The notes below the pieces were generated by a model. That model did no database searches, was not told the DNA's origin, and saw only the letters and a program-made list of their open reading frames with translations. A program made the translations under genes and the position numbers. A stretch of 14,290 nucleotides of DNA. Source: Candidatus Gastranaerophilales bacterium. GTDB lineage: Bacteria > Cyanobacteriota > Vampirovibrionia > Gastranaerophilales > Gastranaerophilaceae. Where the stretch lies: contig CALUSZ010000205.1 of NCBI GenBank assembly GCA_944323495.1, forward strand, positions 1 through 14,290, in the 5' to 3' direction. Positions 7,265 to 14,290 of this stretch are shown here, piece by piece. How positions within the stretch are numbered: position 1 is the first letter of the stretch; each line of letters begins with the position of its first letter.

Positions 7265-7690
7265 ATGACAACAGATATCTTTATCGGCTCCGACCATGGC
7301 GGATTTAAACTAAAAAATGAAATAATAAAACATCTTAATGAGCTGGGGTATAGTATTCAGGATATGGGGTGCTATACTGAAGATTCATGCGACTATCCTG
7401 TTATTGCAAAAATGGTAGTAAATGAAGTTTTAGAAACAGGGAAAAAGGGCATTTTGGTCTGCGGAACAGGAATAGGTATGTCAATTGCAGCTAACAGATT
7501 CAGCGGAATAAGGGCCTCTCATTGTACAGATACTTTTACTGCAAGAATGACAAGAATGCATAATGATTCAAATGTCTTATGTTTAGGAGAGAGAATTACC
7601 GGAGTTGGACTTGCTCTTGATATAGTAGATATATGGCTTAATACTGAGTTTGAGGGCGGAAGACACCTCAACAGGATTAACATGTTATAG
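7265..7690 (+). CDS. rpiB: Ribose-5-phosphate isomerase B
   Basis: RpiB (RpiB/LacAB family) interconverts ribose 5-phosphate and ribulose 5-phosphate in the non-oxidative pentose phosphate pathway in the cytoplasm. The 141-residue length is typical. Family features: GSDHGG near the N-terminus (Asp10, His11), DYP at 43-45, the active-site loop CGTGIGMSIAAN with Cys66 and Thr68, and MHNDSNVLCLGER with His99 and Arg110. Cys66 and His99 match the catalytic positions recalled for the E. coli enzyme, so this is a true isomerase rather than a LacA/B subunit. It is the first gene of an operon with rsfS (11 bases downstream), a TPR gene and a Tic20-like gene. A strong promoter lies immediately upstream. 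Confidence 0.96.
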   Translation: MTTDIFIGSDHGGFKLKNEIIKHLNELGYSIQDMGCYTEDSCDYPVIAKMVVNEVLETGKKGILVCGTGIGMSIAANRFSGIRASHCTDTFTARMTRMHNDSNVLCLGERITGVGLALDIVDIWLNTEFEGGRHLNRINML

Positions 7691-7701
7691 TGGAGATTTA
7701 G

Positions 7702-8112
7702 ATGACAGAAGAAAAGATTACATCATACAAATTTGCATGCGCAGTGGCTAGATTTTTAGATGAAAAAATTGCAAAAGATATTTCTATACTAAATATCAGT
7801 AACGTATCTTCTTTTGCAGATTATTTTGTAATATGCTCTGCCCAGACAAATACACAGGTAAAAGCTCTTACTGAAAATCTTACTGATAAAGTAAAGACTA
7901 CATTTTCAAGGCTGCCAATAGGAAGAGAAAATGATATTAAAAACCGTTGGAACTTAATTGATTACGGTGATGTAGTCGTACATATTCTGCATCAGGAAGA
8001 AAGAGATACTTATGCAATAGAAAAATTCTGGAACCACGCTTTCAGCATACCGCGCGAAACCTGGCTTAAAGAATCTATTGAATACTCTGAATATGAAAAA
8101 ATTGAAAGTTAG
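7702..8112 (+). CDS. rsfS: Ribosome silencing factor RsfS (Iojap/DUF143 family)
   Basis: RsfS binds ribosomal protein uL14 on the 50S subunit and blocks joining with 30S, slowing translation when nutrients are scarce. The 136-residue product has the family signature: SSFADYFVICSAQTNTQVKAL at about 36-56, then W83 and NLIDYGDVVVHILHQEERDTYAIEKFW, the conserved C-terminal part of the fold. A GGAG ribosome binding site (7692-7695) lies six bases before the ATG. It follows rpiB by 11 bases and precedes the TPR gene by five, so translation is probably coupled. In many bacteria rsfS neighbours nadD; here no nadD is visible. Confidence 0.95.
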   Translation: MTEEKITSYKFACAVARFLDEKIAKDISILNISNVSSFADYFVICSAQTNTQVKALTENLTDKVKTTFSRLPIGRENDIKNRWNLIDYGDVVVHILHQEERDTYAIEKFWNHAFSIPRETWLKESIEYSEYEKIES

Positions 8113-8117
8113 AAGAT

Positions 8118-9188
8118 ATGGATAAAAAAGAATTAGATAAAGCAATTGAAAAAACCGTATTAAAAATGGCTTTGGAGCCTAAGAATACAGAACATTACCA
8201 TGAACTTGCAAAATATTATGCAATGGATAATCAGTATGAAAAAGTTATTTCTGTATATGAAAGCCTTTTAGAAATTGATCCTAAAGATATGCAGACACTT
8301 CTTAATTTAGGAAGTATCTGGTTTTATTCAAAAGAATATAAAAAGGCTTTGAAATACTTTAATCAGGCAATGCTTGTAAATCCTAGCAATTATCTGGTAT
8401 ATTACAATATGGCTAATACATATGCCGAACTTAAAAATTTTCCAAAAGCACTACATTACTACAGCAGAACTCTAGATTTCAACTCTCAGGATCCGGAAGT
8501 TTATAATGCAATAGCTCTTCTTTATCATGATTTTGAAGATTATGTTGAAGCAAGAGCTTATTATGAAAAGGCTTTATCAATTGACCCGAATAATTTAACA
8601 GCACTTGTAGACTTAGGTAATGTATGTTTCAAATTGTTTGATTATAACCAGGCTCTTAAGTATTATTACAAAGTATTTGAGCTTGCTCCTGACAACAAAA
8701 CAGTTGCTTTATGTATTGCAAACACTCTTGCTGTTAACAAAGATAAAGAAAAATGCTATAACTATTTTGAAAAAGCCCTAAAGCTTCCTGGAGATAATTA
8801 CAAAGCATATATATGCTATGCTATTGCTAAATCAGATTTTAAAGATTATGAAGATGCAGTAGAGCTTTATAAAAAAGCTGTTGAATTAAATCCGAAAGAA
8901 GCAAACGGCTATATTCTGCTTGGAAACCTATATTCAAACTTAAAGAAATATAAAGAGGCTGAAGCTGAATATAAAGAAGCACTTAAGATTAATAAACTCG
9001 ATCCGAGTATTTTTGTTTTAATAGCTAACGTTTATTATATGAATAATGAAATAGAGCGCTCAATTTACTCATACCGTGCAGCAGTTAATATGAGGCCGGA
9101 AAATGATGAGTATAAGCTCGTTTTCATACAAGTTTTAGAAGATTTTATTGAAGATTATAGAAAGGATGATATAGTTGCAGCCATCTAG
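8118..9188 (+). CDS. Tetratricopeptide repeat protein (about nine TPRs)
   Basis: A 356-residue soluble protein built almost entirely of 34-residue TPR units from about residue 23 to 330. The repeat-ending Pro recurs near 55, 89, 157, 191, 259 and 327, with typical Tyr/Ala/Leu positions such as YNMANTYAELKNFPKALHYY. The unit near 194-227 is degenerate. TPR arrays are protein-binding scaffolds; no catalytic domain, signal peptide or membrane segment is visible. The ATG follows the rsfS stop by five bases. Its last 14 bases overlap the start of the Tic20-like gene, so the two are probably translationally coupled and may cooperate, for example with the TPR protein as a cytoplasmic partner of the membrane protein. 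The ligand cannot be told from sequence. Confidence 0.93.
   Translation: MDKKELDKAIEKTVLKMALEPKNTEHYHELAKYYAMDNQYEKVISVYESLLEIDPKDMQTLLNLGSIWFYSKEYKKALKYFNQAMLVNPSNYLVYYNMANTYAELKNFPKALHYYSRTLDFNSQDPEVYNAIALLYHDFEDYVEARAYYEKALSIDPNNLTALVDLGNVCFKLFDYNQALKYYYKVFELAPDNKTVALCIANTLAVNKDKEKCYNYFEKALKLPGDNYKAYICYAIAKSDFKDYEDAVELYKKAVELNPKEANGYILLGNLYSNLKKYKEAEAEYKEALKINKLDPSIFVLIANVYYMNNEIERSIYSYRAAVNMRPENDEYKLVFIQVLEDFIEDYRKDDIVAAI
9162..9166 (+). promoter_or_regulatory. Ribosome binding site fixing the TTG start of the Tic20-like gene
   Basis: AAGGA lies inside the end of the TPR gene, eight bases before the TTG at 9175. There is no ATG nearby in this frame, so this site is the main support for the non-ATG start and the 14-base overlap. 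Confidence 0.6.
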
Positions 9189-9582
9189 ACAAATATATCC
9201 AATAGAGAGAATTATATCAGCACTATCCTACCTTACAGCAGGATTTGCAGGCTTTATATGGTTAATTATTGCGGCAATTCTAAAAAAGCATGTTACACAA
9301 TTTCTGCTGTACCATATACTGCAGTCAATCTTCCTTTCTATTGCGTATTTCCTTCTGGCAACACTGGCAGAACTCGTCTATATTATACTCTATAGAATAC
9401 CTTTGATTAATGCGATACCATATTTTATAAATATGCCTCTGCCGTTTCTTTTTGGCCTATCGCTTGTACAAGGAATAACAACAGCTATTATTTTATACCT
9501 TGCAATAACAGCTGCTATGGGACTATATAGTTATTTCCCCTGGGTATCTGATATTATTAATATTAATACAGGAAGAAAGTAA
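9175..9582 (+). CDS. Tic20/Ycf60-like multi-pass membrane protein, tentative
   Basis: A 135-residue hydrophobic protein with about four membrane helices (roughly 13-36, 43-73, 86-105 and 103-118; the last boundaries are unclear). After the first helix comes a basic turn and TQFLLYHILQSIFLS, resembling the FxRFNxxQA(I/L)LL motif of Tic20/Ycf60 and related DUF4870-type proteins. The C-terminus FPWVSDIININTG also recalls the end of cyanobacterial Tic20 proteins. In chloroplasts Tic20 belongs to the inner-envelope protein import machinery; bacterial relatives are poorly understood. The start is a TTG at 9175, supported by AAGGA at 9162-9166, eight bases upstream. It overlaps the TPR gene by 14 bases. 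A different small four-helix family is possible. Confidence 0.5.
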   Translation: MQPSRQIYPIERIISALSYLTAGFAGFIWLIIAAILKKHVTQFLLYHILQSIFLSIAYFLLATLAELVYIILYRIPLINAIPYFINMPLPFLFGLSLVQGITTAIILYLAITAAMGLYSYFPWVSDIININTGRK

Positions 9583-9587
9583 GATTT

Positions 9588-9935
9588 TTATACATCTATA
9601 TCATCTTCATTCTCAGAATCAGGAAGGTCCGGCTCTGCGACCTGCTTAGTCAGCTTTTCATTCAATTCCTGCAGGGTTATAGACTTATCCATCTTCTTAA
9701 GAGCATTTAAAACCGCCATCTTATAATCTGCATCAGCCTTATTTTTCGGATTATCAACAATTTCACCTATTTTTTGACCTAAATACCCCATTACAACAAT
9801 CGCCGGTATAAGAACAGCTGCAGTCGTAAGAATCGCATGCATATCAATTACTCCGACTCGCACAATACTTACTGTTCCAATAACAATCATTGTTATTACA
9901 ACAAATAACAACCTTAAATTCTCTGTATATCCCAT
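9588..9935 (-). CDS. Small two-helix membrane protein at the end of the flagellar cluster
   Basis: A 115-residue protein I do not recognise. Two hydrophobic segments, about residues 7-24 and 32-51, are separated by a short loop with an Arg, making a membrane hairpin. The following GYLGQKIGEIVDN and Lys-rich stretch lead to a helical cytoplasmic region and a strongly acidic C-terminus (DLPDSENEDDIDV). Its ATG lies three bases after the PilZ gene stop, so it is almost certainly translated from the same transcript as flhA and the PilZ gene. The AAGGTG within the end of the PilZ gene can serve as ribosome binding site. It ends five bases from the convergent Tic20-like gene. A motility-related membrane role is suggested by position only. 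Confidence 0.8.
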   Translation of the reverse strand: MGYTENLRLLFVVITMIVIGTVSIVRVGVIDMHAILTTAAVLIPAIVVMGYLGQKIGEIVDNPKNKADADYKMAVLNALKKMDKSITLQELNEKLTKQVAEPDLPDSENEDDIDV

Positions 9936-9938
9936 AAT

Positions 9939-10538
9939 TTATTCACCTTTTTTGGTCAGATTTTCCATATCCTTTTTCATACAGAATTGAACCAGAGTCA
10001 TTTTATCAATATTACTTAAGCTTACAAAACGGCCTGATATAGTATAAAGCCCGCTGTCACCTTTTTCTACACGAATAAGCTGATACTTACATTTAATTTC
10101 CTGTTCATCACTTAGTTTTATTGAAACATCATAAGTTTTTTCTATATCAATATTATCAGCAGTTCTTATTTTCATCCCGCCTGCAGAAAGGTCTAACGTT
10201 CTGATTTTATGAACCTTATCTTCACATCTTAGTTCTAAATCTTCTATAAACTTAATACGTGTAAACTTACGTCTCTGCAAGAATCTGTGTTTTACAGGAT
10301 TTGCAATAGTTATCACATTATTTTCTAAATTTTGGATATAAGATTCGAAATATAAATAACCATTCTCTGTAAAAGAATAAAAATCACAGATATGATTAAT
10401 CATAAGCCCCTCAGGTTTATACTTGAGCTCCATTCTAAATCCGTCCATAGAAACTTCCAGCACACGCCCCTTATTAGTTTTTTTAAAGTCCTGTGGTACA
10501 ATCGTAACCAATTGTTTTTCTTTTATAAGTTCTCTCAT
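9939..10538 (-). CDS. PilZ-domain c-di-GMP receptor, YcgR-like
   Basis: A 199-residue two-domain cytoplasmic protein resembling YcgR-type flagellar brakes. Residues 1-85 form a beta-rich domain like the YcgR N-terminal domain. The PilZ domain begins with the c-di-GMP binding motif RRKFTR (Arg89, Arg90, Arg94) and continues with DLSAGG (Asp116, Ser118, Gly121), matching RxxxR and D/NxSxxG, so it should bind c-di-GMP. I chose ATG 10538-10536 over the TTG at 10544 because AAAGG (10550-10546) is seven bases from the ATG but only one from the TTG. It starts 12 bases after the flhA stop and is followed three bases later by the small membrane protein gene. In known systems such proteins slow or steer the flagellar motor when c-di-GMP is high. 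Confidence 0.9.
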   Translation of the reverse strand: MRELIKEKQLVTIVPQDFKKTNKGRVLEVSMDGFRMELKYKPEGLMINHICDFYSFTENGYLYFESYIQNLENNVITIANPVKHRFLQRRKFTRIKFIEDLELRCEDKVHKIRTLDLSAGGMKIRTADNIDIEKTYDVSIKLSDEQEIKCKYQLIRVEKGDSGLYTISGRFVSLSNIDKMTLVQFCMKKDMENLTKKGE

Positions 10539-10545
10539 TATCAAA

Positions 10546-10550
10546 CCTTT
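10546..10550 (-). promoter_or_regulatory. Ribosome binding site deciding the PilZ gene start
   Basis: AAAGG on the minus strand, just beyond the flhA stop codon. Its seven-base spacing to ATG 10538 favours that start over the TTG six bases further upstream. Confidence 0.6.
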
Positions 10551-12659
10551 CTATCTTTTAACAGTTTCTACTTTAACCATCCCGACCGATTTAACTTTTA
10601 CGCTTGGGCTAATTTCATTATAAGCCATAATTGCAATTTGAGGATAGGTTCTCTCAACCAATTTTCTGAACAAAAGCCTTATTGGTGATGAACAAAGAAT
10701 TACAGGCTGATTACCGGTTGTTGTAATCGCTTTTTCAAGTTCAATGTTCATCTTATCAAACATATTTTTAGTAAATCCAGGATCAAGTGTAACACTCTGT
10801 CCATCCGGGCTTGCACCTTTTGCAATAGTATTTTCCACATCCGGAGAAAGAGTAATTACGTATAACTCTCCTGTATCAGCAAGATTTTGTTTACAAATAT
10901 TTCTTGCCAGAGCCTGCCGGACATGCTCTGTTAAGAAATTAGGATTCTTATTAATTTTTGCCTGCAAGCTGATAGTTTCAAGAATTGTTTTTAAATCTCT
11001 TACAGCAACACCTTCTTTGAGCAGGTTCTGCATAACAATCTGAACATCACCGACTGTAATATCTTTCATAATATCATTTACGTAATCTTCAGAAACTTCT
11101 TTCTTAAGATTATCAATAAGCTGCTGCACATCATATCTTGAAAGAATTTCAGAAGCACACTTCTTGATAACTTCTGTAATATGGGTAGAAATTACGGCAG
11201 AAGCAGAAACAACAGTATACCCGGACATTTCAGCCATATCTTTGTCTTTAGCTTCAATCCACAAGGCTGGCAGACCAAAAGCCGGTTCAATTGCGTGAAT
11301 TCCATTTATTGCTAAATTCCCGACAGGGTCTCCGGCGCACATAGCGAGATATCTTTCGGGATAAACCTCCCCTGACTCTAAGGCAACTCCTTTTAATTTT
11401 ATTTGATAAGAATTCGGTGAAAGCTGCAAGTTATCTCTTACTCTTATAGAAGGTAATATGATACCTAAATCAAGCGCTGTTTGTCTCCTTATTTGCGCGA
11501 TACGTTCCAACAAGTCTCCGCCCATTTCGACATTCAAAAGCTGTACAAGTCGATATCCAACCTCAATTTCTATTGTATCAACGTTAAGCAATTCCATAAC
11601 GCTTTCTCTTGTTGCTTTTGCTCTTTTTTCGCGCTTTCCGAGTTTTTCTTTTTGTTCTTGTTCGATTTTCTGTGCTTCTTCATGCTGCAATGATTCTTTT
11701 TTTGTCTTGACTTTAAAATAAGCCATTGCACCGGTAACAGTAGCAATAGTAAGGAACGGAATTGTCGGCATCCCCGGTACAATCCCCATAAAACCTACAA
11801 GTCCGGCCACCACTCCTAAAACTCTCGGATCCGAAAACATCTCATTTTTAATATCTTGTGAAAGAGATTCATCTTTGCCAGTTGCTCTTGAAACAATTAA
11901 ACCAGTTGCTGTTGAAATTAAAAGTGCAGGAATTTGAGATACAAGACCATCACCAACGGTTAATATGGTATAAGTAGAAAGCGCGGTTTGAATATTCATA
12001 TGCAATTGCACAACTCCTATAATCAATCCGCCGACAATATTTATAATAGTAATAACAATACCCGCGGTAGCATCTCCCTTAACGAACTTTGAAGCACCAT
12101 CCATTGTACCGTAGAAATCTGTTTCTCTCTCCAGCTTACGGCGTCTTTCCTTTGCCTGATCCTCATTAATCAGACCGGAGTTTAAATCGGCATCAATACT
12201 CAATTGTTTACCGGGCATTTTATCCAATGTAAACCTTGCAGATACTTCAGCAACACGAGTAGCACCACCTGTGATTACCATAAAGTTGATTAATACCAGG
12301 ATACAAAATATAACGGCACCGACTACGTAATTACCCCCGACAACAAATTCACCGAAAGAATTAATTACGTTTCCAGCCTCCCCATAGAGAAGAATAAGTC
12401 TTGTAGAGCTTACATTCAGCCCTAATCTAAAAAGTGTTGCAATCAAAAGTACGGTTGGAAAGGAAGAATAATCAAGAGGCTCTTGAGTATATAAACATAC
12501 TAAAAGGATTACAACAGCAAGGGATATGTTAATTGTAAGGAGAAGATCCAAAAGAGGAGCCGGAATTGGAATAACCATCATGCAAACAATTACGACCAAG
12601 CCGATAGCAAGGACGATGTCGTTATTGCTCAGTAATTTTGATAACCTGCCTAATTCCAT
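10551..12659 (-). CDS. flhA: Flagellar biosynthesis protein FlhA (type III export gate)
   Basis: FlhA forms the nonameric gate of the flagellar type III secretion apparatus, coupling proton flow to export of rod, hook and filament proteins. The 702-residue length is typical. About eight membrane helices occupy residues 17 to roughly 320. The family signature ARFTLDKMPGKQLSIDADL (141-159) lies in the cytoplasmic loop. It is followed by ASKFVKGDATAG, whose Lys191 and Asp196 have the same spacing as the functionally important K203/D208 recalled for Salmonella FlhA. The C-terminal ~370 residues form the cytoplasmic chaperone/substrate-docking domain. The ATG at 12659 has only a weak ribosome binding site, but an in-frame TGA upstream rules out a longer start. 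The PilZ gene follows after 12 bases. Confidence 0.98.
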   Translation of the reverse strand: MELGRLSKLLSNNDIVLAIGLVVIVCMMVIPIPAPLLDLLLTINISLAVVILLVCLYTQEPLDYSSFPTVLLIATLFRLGLNVSSTRLILLYGEAGNVINSFGEFVVGGNYVVGAVIFCILVLINFMVITGGATRVAEVSARFTLDKMPGKQLSIDADLNSGLINEDQAKERRRKLERETDFYGTMDGASKFVKGDATAGIVITIINIVGGLIIGVVQLHMNIQTALSTYTILTVGDGLVSQIPALLISTATGLIVSRATGKDESLSQDIKNEMFSDPRVLGVVAGLVGFMGIVPGMPTIPFLTIATVTGAMAYFKVKTKKESLQHEEAQKIEQEQKEKLGKREKRAKATRESVMELLNVDTIEIEVGYRLVQLLNVEMGGDLLERIAQIRRQTALDLGIILPSIRVRDNLQLSPNSYQIKLKGVALESGEVYPERYLAMCAGDPVGNLAINGIHAIEPAFGLPALWIEAKDKDMAEMSGYTVVSASAVISTHITEVIKKCASEILSRYDVQQLIDNLKKEVSEDYVNDIMKDITVGDVQIVMQNLLKEGVAVRDLKTILETISLQAKINKNPNFLTEHVRQALARNICKQNLADTGELYVITLSPDVENTIAKGASPDGQSVTLDPGFTKNMFDKMNIELEKAITTTGNQPVILCSSPIRLLFRKLVERTYPQIAIMAYNEISPSVKVKSVGMVKVETVKR

Positions 12660-12705
12660 CCTGTTATTTTTGCCCCATCATAAGGCATTCCTCTCCAATA
12701 TTAAT

Positions 12706-12734
12706 ATTCTAGCATCATTATCAGGTATAGGCAA
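12706..12734 (-). promoter_or_regulatory. Candidate promoter for flhA
   Basis: On the minus strand TTGCCT (12734-12729) and TAGAAT (12711-12706) are 17 bases apart, and TGC directly precedes the -10 (extended -10). Transcription would begin near 12699, about 40 bases before the flhA ATG. It lies in the 89-base gap after the DUF3137-like gene, so flhA and its downstream genes may be transcribed separately from flhB. Confidence 0.45.
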
Positions 12735-12748
12735 TACTATTAAGATTT

Positions 12749-13864
12749 TTATATTTTAGTATGCTCGTCCAGTTTGAAATATTCTACCATTTTTAAAATT
12801 GAATTTAGTTCATCAAAGAATTTTTGCAGGTTCTTCGGATTCTTGAGCGAGGTAAAAAGATTTCCAACCTCAAAAAGGTTTTTATTTGTAGAAATCGCAA
12901 ACATAACTTTATCTTCAAAGAATGAACATTTTGCCTTATTAGTACCAAATGCCGTTGTAAGATTATTGAACCTTTCCATAAAAGCCGGAGTTATAAGATA
13001 TCGCCCCTCAACCTCGTCCTTTGAATACACATTAAATCGCTTGGCAAATCGAATATCTTCCAGCTTGAGTTTGTCCTCTTTTGTAAAATACGGTTTTATC
13101 TTTTTCTTCTCATTAATCGAACGCCAACAATTATATATACAAAAAATTGCCAGTAATCCAATAAGTAGTTTCGCTAGTGTTTTTGCAACTTCAAATTCAA
13201 GTCCGCCTATTGCAAATGCTGCAGACACAATTAATAAAAAAATCCATAAAAAGTAACGATTGGGAAGTTTTAAACTCAAATTGTAGTTCCTATCTTTTTT
13301 AGTTATGATTAGAGTTGGTGCAAGAATTTCTTTGTTTGAAGGAAATAGTATAATAACACCTTTAAAAACATTACAGGAATCTACATCATCATTATACATA
13401 TACACTTCAGAGAGCTGCGCCTCTGCAATATCAAATGAAACACCATTATATTGTCCTGTAAAACAATCATCTATATCAATACTACTAGCATGAGCAAATA
13501 ACATGCTTCGATTTATTGTTTCTATTGTTATATTCTTTGTTCCATTATTCCAAGTATTATTATTCCAGACAATATTTGGAAGGTTCTCCATTATAACAGG
13601 AACATATCTGGTCTTAAGGGTCTCTCTAAAAGTGAGAAAACAAGAGATTGGAACGAGTATAATCCCTCCCGCACAGAATACAAACAGGAATATGGAGAGT
13701 CCGGAAGGCAGAGATAGATTTATGAGTATTAACAAGAATACTATCGCTATGATATCTACAAGCAAGATAATGTATAGATTCTTTTTTCTCAACTCCTCTA
13801 GTTCATTGACTAGTTCTGAATTAGCGGTGTTAAAAGTCATAAAATTCTTACTTTCCTTTCCCAT
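12749..13864 (-). CDS. DUF3137-like membrane protein inserted between flhB and flhA
   Basis: A 371-residue membrane protein of unknown function. The C-terminal region with RFNVYSKDEVEGRYLITPAF, MERFNNL and SFFEDKVMFAISTNKNLFE matches what I recall of DUF3137 proteins (VYSxDxVEARYxLTPxFMER...). CFTGQYNGVSFDIAEAQL near 134-151 is also DUF3137-like. Hydrophobic pairs occur at about 30-50 and 56-78 and again at 204-222 and 229-247. The second pair seems inserted within the soluble domain, which is unusual if the assignment is right. A strong GGAGG (13875-13871) precedes the ATG by six bases. The gene starts 18 bases after the flhB stop, so it is probably co-transcribed with flhB. A motility role is suggested only by location. 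Confidence 0.8.
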   Translation of the reverse strand: MGKESKNFMTFNTANSELVNELEELRKKNLYIILLVDIIAIVFLLILINLSLPSGLSIFLFVFCAGGIILVPISCFLTFRETLKTRYVPVIMENLPNIVWNNNTWNNGTKNITIETINRSMLFAHASSIDIDDCFTGQYNGVSFDIAEAQLSEVYMYNDDVDSCNVFKGVIILFPSNKEILAPTLIITKKDRNYNLSLKLPNRYFLWIFLLIVSAAFAIGGLEFEVAKTLAKLLIGLLAIFCIYNCWRSINEKKKIKPYFTKEDKLKLEDIRFAKRFNVYSKDEVEGRYLITPAFMERFNNLTTAFGTNKAKCSFFEDKVMFAISTNKNLFEVGNLFTSLKNPKNLQKFFDELNSILKMVEYFKLDEHTKI

Positions 13865-13882
13865 TCTTTCCCTCCATAGCCT

Positions 13883-14290
13883 CTAGTTATTACCATTTTT
13901 TTGCCTGAAAACATAAGCAAGGATTTCAGCAACTGCAACGTACATGTCAGACGGAATCACACCATCTACAGGGACAGTGTTATAAAGAGTTCTTGCAACA
14001 GGCCTGTTTTCTACAATCGGAACATTATTTTCTTTTGCGATTTCTCTAATCTGAAATGCAAGATAATCTACCCCTTTTGCTACCACCATAGGAGCCGGGG
14101 CCTTTGTTTTATCATATTTAATAGCTACTGCATAATGCGTCGGGTTTGTTACAACAACATCAGCAGTTGGAACAGACGACATCATTCTTTGACGTGCCAT
14201 CTGCATTTGAATAGACTTGATTTTAGCCTTAATCTTGGGATCCCCCTCTGTATCTTTATGCTCATCTTTAATTTCCTGCTTAGTCATCTT
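13883..14290 (-). CDS. flhB: Flagellar biosynthesis protein FlhB, C-terminal part (N-terminus outside window)
   Basis: Only the last 135 residues are present; the frame is open to the right edge, so the membrane domain lies outside. This is the cytoplasmic domain of FlhB, the substrate-specificity switch of flagellar type III export. It carries the linker MTKQEIKDEHKDTEGDPKIK and the self-cleavage motif NPTH (14146-14135), where the chain is cut between Asn and Pro. Next come the conserved HYAVAIKYD, APMVVAKGVD and VPIVENRPVARTLY segments. Together these identify flagellar FlhB over any other export protein, though virulence-type homologues share the NPTH motif. The flhA gene in the same cluster supports the flagellar assignment. 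The stop is 18 bases before the DUF3137-like gene. Confidence 0.97.
   Translation of the reverse strand, partial: KMTKQEIKDEHKDTEGDPKIKAKIKSIQMQMARQRMMSSVPTADVVVTNPTHYAVAIKYDKTKAPAPMVVAKGVDYLAFQIREIAKENNVPIVENRPVARTLYNTVPVDGVIPSDMYVAVAEILAYVFRQKNGNN

Noticed and set aside
9583..9587. Bidirectional terminator between the convergent Tic20-like and small membrane genes
   Set aside because: Only five bases separate the genes and no stem-loop with a T run is visible on either side.
10544..10544. TTG at 10544 as start of the PilZ gene
   Set aside because: It would lie one base from the AAAGG ribosome binding site; the ATG at 10538 has normal seven-base spacing.
11458..11782. Several open frames overlapping flhA on either strand
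   Set aside because: They are low-complexity shadows of the strongly supported flhA frame, without ribosome binding sites or recognisable domains.
12660..12700. Short 12-codon frame (MPYDG...) just upstream of flhA on the minus strand
   Set aside because: It has a purine-rich site before its ATG and overlaps the flhA start, but it is too short and featureless to separate from chance.

Overview
The window is AT-rich, densely packed bacterial chromosome. The gene set is a motile bacterium's: a flagellar export-gate cluster (flhB, flhA), a PilZ-type c-di-GMP receptor, a soluble histidine kinase, and housekeeping genes of glycolysis (gpmI), the pentose phosphate pathway (rpiB) and ribosome hibernation (rsfS). 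A Tic20/Ycf60-like membrane protein and a calpain-like cysteine protease, on a low-GC flagellated background, suggest a non-photosynthetic relative of cyanobacteria (Melainabacteria/Vampirovibrionia, e.g. gut Gastranaerophilales). That placement is inference from protein character, not from a database comparison.

Layout. Bases 1-302 (-) hold the start of a small protein with a glycine-zipper-like hydrophobic stretch; the gene runs off the left edge. A 319-base gap with candidate promoters follows. Bases 622-6434 (+) hold gpmI, a large SNF2-family ATPase and an orphan cytoplasmic histidine kinase, closely spaced and probably co-transcribed. The SNF2 gene has an odd 5' end: a good ATG at 2170 opens the same frame, but a single TAA at the end of a 16-T run interrupts it, leaving only a TTG start at 2299. 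Bases 6412-7182 (-) encode a calpain-like cysteine protease whose 3' end overlaps the kinase gene by 23 bases. An 82-base divergent region with a palindromic -10 element separates it from a second plus-strand operon (7265-9582): rpiB, rsfS, a protein of about nine TPR repeats, and the Tic20-like protein. Bases 9588-14290 (-) hold the flagellar cluster, in transcription order flhB (C-terminal part), a DUF3137-like membrane protein, flhA, a YcgR-like PilZ protein and a small two-helix membrane protein.

How they work together. FlhB and FlhA are core parts of the flagellar type III export gate. The PilZ protein directly downstream of flhA probably links c-di-GMP to motility. The DUF3137-like protein between flhB and flhA and the small membrane protein ending the cluster are the unexplained members. 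The rpiB-rsfS-TPR-Tic20 group looks like a housekeeping operon carrying two uncharacterised envelope or scaffold proteins. I see no CRISPR array, insertion sequence, tRNA, rRNA or phage gene, and no convincing intrinsic terminator. No single dramatic new system is evident. The best leads are the interrupted SNF2 start, the DUF3137-like protein in the flagellar cluster, the calpain-like protease and the TPR/Tic20-like pair.
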